DNA of 64,000 nucleotides from Deltaproteobacteria bacterium (GTDB taxonomy: Bacteria; SAR324; JACQKK01): positions 310,001 through 374,000 of the forward strand of contig JAOUEW010000001.1 of the NCBI GenBank assembly GCA_029858505.1. The letters are read 5' to 3'. The position numbers were made by a program, and so were the translations under genes. The notes beneath the pieces are model-generated. The model was not told the DNA's origin, did not search any database, and saw only the letters and a list, made by a program, of their open reading frames with translations. Below, one piece after another: positions 59,480 to 64,000 of this stretch. Numbering within the stretch: position 1 is the stretch's first letter; every line of letters begins with the position of its first letter.

Positions 59480-59745
59480 TGGCACAGAGATCTCCCAACA
59501 ACACCCCTCCCCGCCCGCTTTGCGGGCTGCCCCTCCCGTTTGTGGAGGGACGATACGCGAAGCCATTGGCGGAAAGATTCATCCGTTCGGATGAGGGGGC
59601 TGAAAGGAAACACATAAATAACCCATCGGATTCACGCTGTTTCCCTCCACCAAGGGGAGGGGATGCCCCGTCAGGGGCAGGGGTGTTTCGGAGAGGGGTG
59701 CGGTTGGGAGGAAACGTCAGCACGGGGGGAATCGTCATCTTCACG
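59480..59745 (+). repeat. Family B dispersed repeat between speD and speE
   Basis: It contains CGCCCGCTTTGCGGGC, TGTGGAGGGACGATACGC, GATTCATCCGTTCGGATGAG, GGAAACACATAAATAACCC, CATCGGATTCACG and GATGCCCCGTCAGGGGC blocks in family order. The speD-speE pair is separated by this repeat (gap of 375 bp), unusual for a two-gene pathway pair. Confidence 0.75.
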
Positions 59746-59791
59746 GCTTAGCCAAGCCAGCCCTTGTATTCTTAATATTCTTGGTTCTTCC

Positions 59792-60625
59792 ATGACCGAC
59801 TGGTTTACCGAAAAGCAAACGCCGCACCTGGGGCTGACCCTGGAGGTGAAGCGCCGTCTGTTCGACCGCACCGGCCCCTATCAGCGGGTGGAGGTGATGG
59901 AAACCGTGGAGTTTGGAAACCTGCTGGTGCTGGACGGCTGCGTGATGGTGACCGACCGGGACGAGTTTGTGTACCACGAGATGATTGCCCACCCCGCCCT
60001 GGCCCTGCACCCCAACCCGGAACGGGTGCTGATTATTGGCGGGGGAGACGGCGGTAGCGTGCGGGAGGCGGTGAAGCACGAGGCCGTGAAGTCGGTGACC
60101 CTGGTGGAAATTGACCAACTGGTCATAGACGCCTGCCGCGAGTTCTTCCCGGCCCTTACGGCCTCGTTTCACCACCCCAAGGCCCAGGTGCTGGTGGCCG
60201 ATGGCTTTGCCCACCTGGACGATCACCCCCAGGCCTATGATGTGATTCTGGTGGATTCCACCGACCCGGTGGGCCCGGCGGAAGTGTTGTTTTCCCCGGC
60301 GTTCTTTCACAAGGTGCGGGCGTCTCTCCGCCCTGGGGGGTTCGCCGTGTTCCAGTCGGAAAACCCGTTTCTGATGGGGGGTATCATCCGCAAAATGCAC
60401 CAGGACCTGCGGCCGTTGTTCGGCCAGGTGGCCCTGTATTTGGCCCTCATTCCCACCTATCCCGGGGGGCACTGGTCGTTTACGCTGTGCGCCGACCAGG
60501 TCAATCCCGCCCAAGTCCTTCCCCGGCCCCTCTCTTTCGAGGATTCCCTGAAGTATTACAACCAGGGCATTCACACCGCGGCATTTCAACTGCCGGGGTA
60601 TCTGCGGCGCCTGCTGGCCCCCTGA
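59792..60625 (+). CDS. speE: Spermidine synthase
   Basis: SpeE transfers an aminopropyl group from decarboxylated SAM to putrescine. The 277-residue protein has the full pattern: TPHLGLTLEVKRRLFDRTGPYQ, then GGGDGGSVREAVKHEAV near residue 84, EIDQLVIDACREFF, and DSTDPVGPAEVLFSPAFF with the conserved Asp/Glu for diamine binding. ATG 59792 has no strong Shine-Dalgarno; the upstream frame is repeat-derived. It pairs with speD. Confidence 0.95.
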   Translation: MTDWFTEKQTPHLGLTLEVKRRLFDRTGPYQRVEVMETVEFGNLLVLDGCVMVTDRDEFVYHEMIAHPALALHPNPERVLIIGGGDGGSVREAVKHEAVKSVTLVEIDQLVIDACREFFPALTASFHHPKAQVLVADGFAHLDDHPQAYDVILVDSTDPVGPAEVLFSPAFFHKVRASLRPGGFAVFQSENPFLMGGIIRKMHQDLRPLFGQVALYLALIPTYPGGHWSFTLCADQVNPAQVLPRPLSFEDSLKYYNQGIHTAAFQLPGYLRRLLAP

Positions 60626-60750
60626 CGACCCTCTCATTCCCCCCCCATAAGCTTCGTCTCGGAATCGCTTGATTCTTTTGGCCGTTTGCACTAGGAATGA
60701 GGGTGAATCCAATCCTCTTTCTCCCTCCCCCCTGTCAAGGAGTCCGGCGG

Positions 60751-62502
60751 ATGTTTACTCTGATCAACAATCTCCGCATCGGCGTGAAAATCTCCCTCGG
60801 TTTTGGGGCTCTTCTGCTGATCGTGCTGATGTTTTTGGCTTTCTCTTGGGTGGTGTTCTTGCAGTTAGAGGGGCAAGCCCGGGGGACCCTGCTGGAAGAA
60901 TCCGAGATGGTGCGGCAGGTCGGCTCCATGCGCACCATGGTTTTGGAGATTCAGCAGCAAATGACCAACGCCGCCCTGGCCCGCTCCCCCGCGGTGCTGG
61001 CGGCCAACCAAGGCGAAATTCAAAGCAAGAAAAAAGAAGTGACCCTCACCCTGCAACGGGTAAGCGCTTTTTTCTCCAACTCCGACCGCTCCCGGATGGA
61101 GGAGGTCAACAAGTTAACCGCCGATTTTGACACCTTCATGACCCAGGGAATGCGCTTTGCCCAGACCTATGCCGGGGGTCGGTCTGATGAAAACCTGCGG
61201 CGAGAGTTTAACAAAACATCCGATGCGTTGTTGTCGAGCATGGAGTCGCTGAACGATGACTTTGTGGCCAAGGAACGCCGGGGGATGATTGACCTGTTGA
61301 GCGCCTTGGAGTCCTTCCGCTATCAGTCTCTGATGCAGGGAGGGGCGGCCTTTGGGTTGGGGCTGCTGCTGGCCCTGATCATCACCCGCTCCATTACCGC
61401 TCCCCTTACCCGGTTAATGCGGATGATTCAGGATTTGACCGAAGGAAACCTGCGCAACCGCATGAACCTGCGCCGCAAGGATGAAATTGGGCGCATTAGC
61501 CGGGCGTTGGACACCTTTGCCGATAACTTGCAGCACGAAATCGTGGCGGCCTTCCATAAGCTGGCCAGCGGCGACCTCACCTTCCAGGCCCAGGGGGTGA
61601 TTCGTCAGGGGTTGGAAGACACCAACATTCAGTTGAACGGAACCATTCTGGGTCTGCGGGCCGTGGCCGAAAAACTCACCGTAGACTCCATGAGCATCTA
61701 CGGCCTCAGCCAATCCATCTCCTCCGCCGCCGAGGCCCAGGCCGCCAGTCTGCAAGAAATTTCCTCCACCATGGCCGACCTGAACAGCCGCACCCGCAAA
61801 ACCGCCGACAACGCCAAGGCCGCCAACCGTTCTACCCAGGTGGCCCTGCAAGAAGCCCAGGTGGGGAACAACCGGATGACCGAAATGGTGATGGCCATGG
61901 GCGAAATTTCTAAATCCGCCGAACACATTCAAGACATCATTAAGGTGATTGACGAGATTGCCTTCCAAACCAACCTGCTGGCCCTGAACGCCGCGGTGGA
62001 GTCTGGCCGGGCTGGCGCCCACGGGCGGGGGTTTGCCGTGGTGGCCGACGAGGTGCGGGAACTGGCCGCCCGTTCCGCCCAGGCGGCCAAAGAAACCGCT
62101 TCCCTCATCGCCGACTCGGTGGCCAAGGTGCAGCACGGGTCCGACACCGCCACCAAAACCGCCGAGTCTCTGGGGCGGATCGTGGGGGAGATTTCCAAGT
62201 CCTCCAGCCTGATGAGCGAAATTTCAACGGCGGCCTCTGAGCAGGCCCACTCCATCAACCAAATCTTTAACGCACTCAGTCAAATCGAAAACATCACCCA
62301 CACCACCAGCAAGAACGCCACCGAGTTCATGTCGGCCTTTGAGAACATTGCCGCACAGTTGTCGGTGATGGGCGAGAAGCTGGATCACTTCCACTTGCGC
62401 CAGTCGTTGTCGTCTCCGGCCCCCCGGGCGGGGGGGCAGCCCCAATTGATGGGCCCCACCAACGCCATTGCCTTGGATGAACACCGCTTCGGGAAGTATT
62501 AA
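60751..62502 (+). CDS. Methyl-accepting chemotaxis protein
   Basis: A 583-residue transducer with two membrane segments (about 12-34 and 186-207), enclosing a ~150-residue helical four-helix-bundle-type sensor domain. A HAMP domain follows (TRSITAPLTRLMRMIQDLTEG), then the cytoplasmic signalling domain with the hairpin tip EIAFQTNLLALNAAVESGRAGAHGRGFAVVADEVREL. Its kinase-control region and methylation helices are present. The ligand is unknown. Start is ATG 60751 with AAGGAG upstream. With fliN it shows chemotactic motility. lpxA follows after 2 nt. Confidence 0.95.
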   Translation: MFTLINNLRIGVKISLGFGALLLIVLMFLAFSWVVFLQLEGQARGTLLEESEMVRQVGSMRTMVLEIQQQMTNAALARSPAVLAANQGEIQSKKKEVTLTLQRVSAFFSNSDRSRMEEVNKLTADFDTFMTQGMRFAQTYAGGRSDENLRREFNKTSDALLSSMESLNDDFVAKERRGMIDLLSALESFRYQSLMQGGAAFGLGLLLALIITRSITAPLTRLMRMIQDLTEGNLRNRMNLRRKDEIGRISRALDTFADNLQHEIVAAFHKLASGDLTFQAQGVIRQGLEDTNIQLNGTILGLRAVAEKLTVDSMSIYGLSQSISSAAEAQAASLQEISSTMADLNSRTRKTADNAKAANRSTQVALQEAQVGNNRMTEMVMAMGEISKSAEHIQDIIKVIDEIAFQTNLLALNAAVESGRAGAHGRGFAVVADEVRELAARSAQAAKETASLIADSVAKVQHGSDTATKTAESLGRIVGEISKSSSLMSEISTAASEQAHSINQIFNALSQIENITHTTSKNATEFMSAFENIAAQLSVMGEKLDHFHLRQSLSSPAPRAGGQPQLMGPTNAIALDEHRFGKY

Positions 62503-62504
62503 CC

Positions 62505-63323
62505 ATGGCCGTGACCATTCACCCCAGCGCGGTGATCGGCCAGGGGGCCGTGATTGGAGAGGGCACCGTTGTTGGGCCCTTTGTGGTCATCGAGTCTGGC
62601 GCCCGGCTGGGGGAAGGCAACCAGATTGGGGCGGGGGCCTATATTCACGGCACCGTGGAAATGGGCAGCCATAACCGGGTATTCACCCACGCCACCCTGG
62701 GGGGAGAGCCCCAAGACAAGGGGTACAAGGGCGAACCCACCCGCCTGATTATCGGCAGCCGCAACATCATCGGCGAACACATCACCATCCACCGGGGTAC
62801 CCCGGCCTCTGCCCACAAAACGTCCGATGCCACCGAGGTGGGGGATGACAACTTCCTCATGTCGGCGGTGCACATTGGCCACGACTGCCGCCTGGGGAAC
62901 CACACGGTGGTGTCGAGCAACACCATTTTGGGGGGGCACTGCTTGGTGGAAGACCGGGTGGTGTTTGGGGGCGGGGCGGCGGTGCATCACAAATGCCGCA
63001 TTGGCCGCATGGCCATGGTGGGGGGCCAAACCGCCGTCACCCAAGATATTCTCCCTTTCGCCATGGTGTCTGGGCGCAACAGCCTGCACGGTTTGAACCG
63101 GGTGGGCCTGCGGCGAAACGGGTTTTCTCCCGCTGAAATTGCTCCACTGAAAGAAGCCTATCGGCGGTTCTGCCGCCAGCGCCAGGGGCGGGAGGACGTG
63201 CTGGCCTGGATGGCCTCTCAACCAGCCAACCCCCTGCTGGCCGCTTGGCAGGCCTTTCTGGCCCAGGCCAGCCCCCGGGGTTACGCCCGCGACGCCCACA
63301 CCGGCCCCAGTGAAGAAGAATAG
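62505..63323 (+). CDS. lpxA: UDP-N-acetylglucosamine acyltransferase
   Basis: LpxA performs the first step of lipid A synthesis, transferring a hydroxyacyl chain from ACP to UDP-GlcNAc. The 272-residue protein has the left-handed beta-helix of hexapeptide repeats (IGQGAVIGEGTVVGPFVVIE...), the catalytic His126 in VHIGHDC, and GGQTAVTQDILPFAMVSGRNSLHGLNRVGLRR near residue 170-200. The helical C-terminus follows. It begins 2 nt after the MCP stop, an unusual pairing. fabZ and lpxD, the common neighbours, are not adjacent. Confidence 0.96.
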   Translation: MAVTIHPSAVIGQGAVIGEGTVVGPFVVIESGARLGEGNQIGAGAYIHGTVEMGSHNRVFTHATLGGEPQDKGYKGEPTRLIIGSRNIIGEHITIHRGTPASAHKTSDATEVGDDNFLMSAVHIGHDCRLGNHTVVSSNTILGGHCLVEDRVVFGGGAAVHHKCRIGRMAMVGGQTAVTQDILPFAMVSGRNSLHGLNRVGLRRNGFSPAEIAPLKEAYRRFCRQRQGREDVLAWMASQPANPLLAAWQAFLAQASPRGYARDAHTGPSEEE

Positions 63324-63384
63324 GGAATAACGGGAGCCAGGAAAACAGGGCAGCCTTGCCCAAAGAACCCTTCCGATCCATCCC

Positions 63385-63807
63385 ATGACCAATCCCATCT
63401 CCCTCATTACCCTGCCGGAATATTACCCCCTGTTCGCCGTGTATTTCGATTACCTGGTGAACCACCAGCACCACTTGGCCCAAGAGCAGCTCCGGCGGAT
63501 TCAACAATCCTTGCGCTCCGTGCATGCCAGGGCAGAAGTGGGCGCCCCTTGGCGCAAGTCGTGGACCCTGCGGCTGTTTACCGAACGATTCTTGCTGGAA
63601 CGCTTCCCTCCCCACCTGGTGAAGGAGGCTTGGCTGTTCCTGCGGGAGGAACTGGAAGGGCTTCCCCTGCAGGAAGCTGGCGACCAACCGCCGAGAGGGG
63701 AGAGAACCCCCCGCCGTGCCCGGCCCAAGCCGGCCTCCCTGCCCGAAACCCCCGCCGAATCCCCCGCTTTTCCCCGGCCTCCGTTTCTTCCGCCAGAATC
63801 GGTATAA
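63385..63807 (+). CDS. Protein of unknown function with a Pro-rich tail
   Basis: A 140-residue protein. The first ~90 residues are helical and aromatic (LPEYYPLFAVYFDYLVNHQHHLAQEQLRRIQQSLRS, then LRLFTERFLLERFPPHLVKEAWLFL). The last ~50 are Pro/Arg-rich and likely disordered. No family recognised. It lies between lpxA and a metallophosphoesterase gene in the same orientation, so it may belong to the same transcript. Confidence 0.6.
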   Translation: MTNPISLITLPEYYPLFAVYFDYLVNHQHHLAQEQLRRIQQSLRSVHARAEVGAPWRKSWTLRLFTERFLLERFPPHLVKEAWLFLREELEGLPLQEAGDQPPRGERTPRRARPKPASLPETPAESPAFPRPPFLPPESV

Positions 63808-63871
63808 TCCATCCTACCCAAACCCGCCTCGTTCCAGTTCACCTCCTGCTCCCATTCTCCCTCTCACTTCA

Positions 63872-64000
63872 TGAATATCTGGGCCATATCCGATATCCAT
63901 TTGTCGTTCACCCGTGACAAACCCATGCACGTGTTTGGAGAGGGCTGGCGCAACCACTGGGAAAAGATTGAGCAGAACTGGCGGCAGCGGGTGGCCCCCG
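63872..64000 (+). CDS. Metallophosphoesterase, 5' end only
   Basis: Forty-three codons are visible before the window ends. The start MNIWAISDIHLSFTRDKPMH contains the DxH motif (D8, H10) of calcineurin-like phosphoesterases. The rest of the gene lies outside. In this family (LpxH, YkuE and others) the substrate cannot be told from this end alone; LpxH would fit next to lpxA but the fragment is too short to decide. Confidence 0.75.

Overview
The window (64 kb, GC-rich) is a densely coded bacterial chromosome segment from a Gram-negative, flagellated, chemotactic organism. The outer membrane is shown by lpxA, an LpxL-type acyltransferase, an LptE-like lipoprotein, rseP, and MltB/MltD murein hydrolases. 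Motility is shown by fliN and a methyl-accepting chemotaxis protein. Most genes are core housekeeping genes. No rRNA, tRNA, CRISPR array, intact transposase, prophage or plasmid gene was seen. A deep-branching proteobacterial lineage (Magnetococcia- or deltaproteobacteria-like) would fit, but this is a guess; I cannot place the organism from the sequence alone.

Layout. 1-2.8 kb is a small accessory patch: an uncharacterised 442-residue protein and an AbrB/PIN toxin-antitoxin pair, flanked by a 64-bp duplication of the 3' end of a DUF486 gene. 3-8.3 kb: smpB and a giant single-chain acyl-CoA carboxylase (two carboxyltransferase lobes, biotin carboxylase, biotinyl domain). 8.6-14.9 kb: purN, cdsA, dxr, rseP, tlyA and an LpxL-type acyltransferase. 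15-24 kb: lptE, an alpha/beta-hydrolase-fold protein without the nucleophilic Ser, fliN, a HEAT-repeat membrane protein, a GAF/PAS adenylate cyclase and dnaB. 24.2-27.6 kb: rplI-rpsR-rpsF, pth and rplY. 28-40 kb: a more species-specific stretch with a Sel1-repeat protein, a stand-alone prepilin-peptidase cysteine domain, an Ig/Kelch-like surface lipoprotein, patatin, several membrane proteins including a CPBP protease, and a coupled operon of pentapeptide-repeat protein, exported protein and MinD-like ATPase. 40.8-45.3 kb: FapA-family protein, S4 pseudouridine synthase, rnc and a receiver-histidine kinase. 45.6-64 kb: hisE, an old-yellow-enzyme homologue, polyprenyl synthase, AMMECR1, HD-GYP, mltD, xseA, a receiver-cNMP protein, cytochrome c, mltB, sodB, tyrA, speD, speE, an MCP, lpxA and the start of a metallophosphoesterase.

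The most distinctive feature is in the intergenic DNA. Two families of short dispersed repeats occur. Family A (about 50-132 bp) has 17-bp terminal inverted repeats of the type GAGACCTCTGCATAACC, a G/C-rich hairpin core and visible 5-bp target duplications. It behaves like a non-autonomous transposon (MITE). Six of eight recognisable copies sit in or within about 25 nt of the stop codon of a gene, and two of them supply part of that stop codon. Family B (about 100-250 bp) is an older palindromic repeat; one family A copy is nested inside it with a duplicated target. There are also a 16-copy heptanucleotide array upstream of rplY and long homopurine/homopyrimidine tracts.

Signalling genes (cyclase, cNMP-binding receiver, HD-GYP, receiver-kinase, MCP, fliN) suggest cAMP and c-di-GMP control of motility or envelope functions. 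That link is inferred from gene content only.
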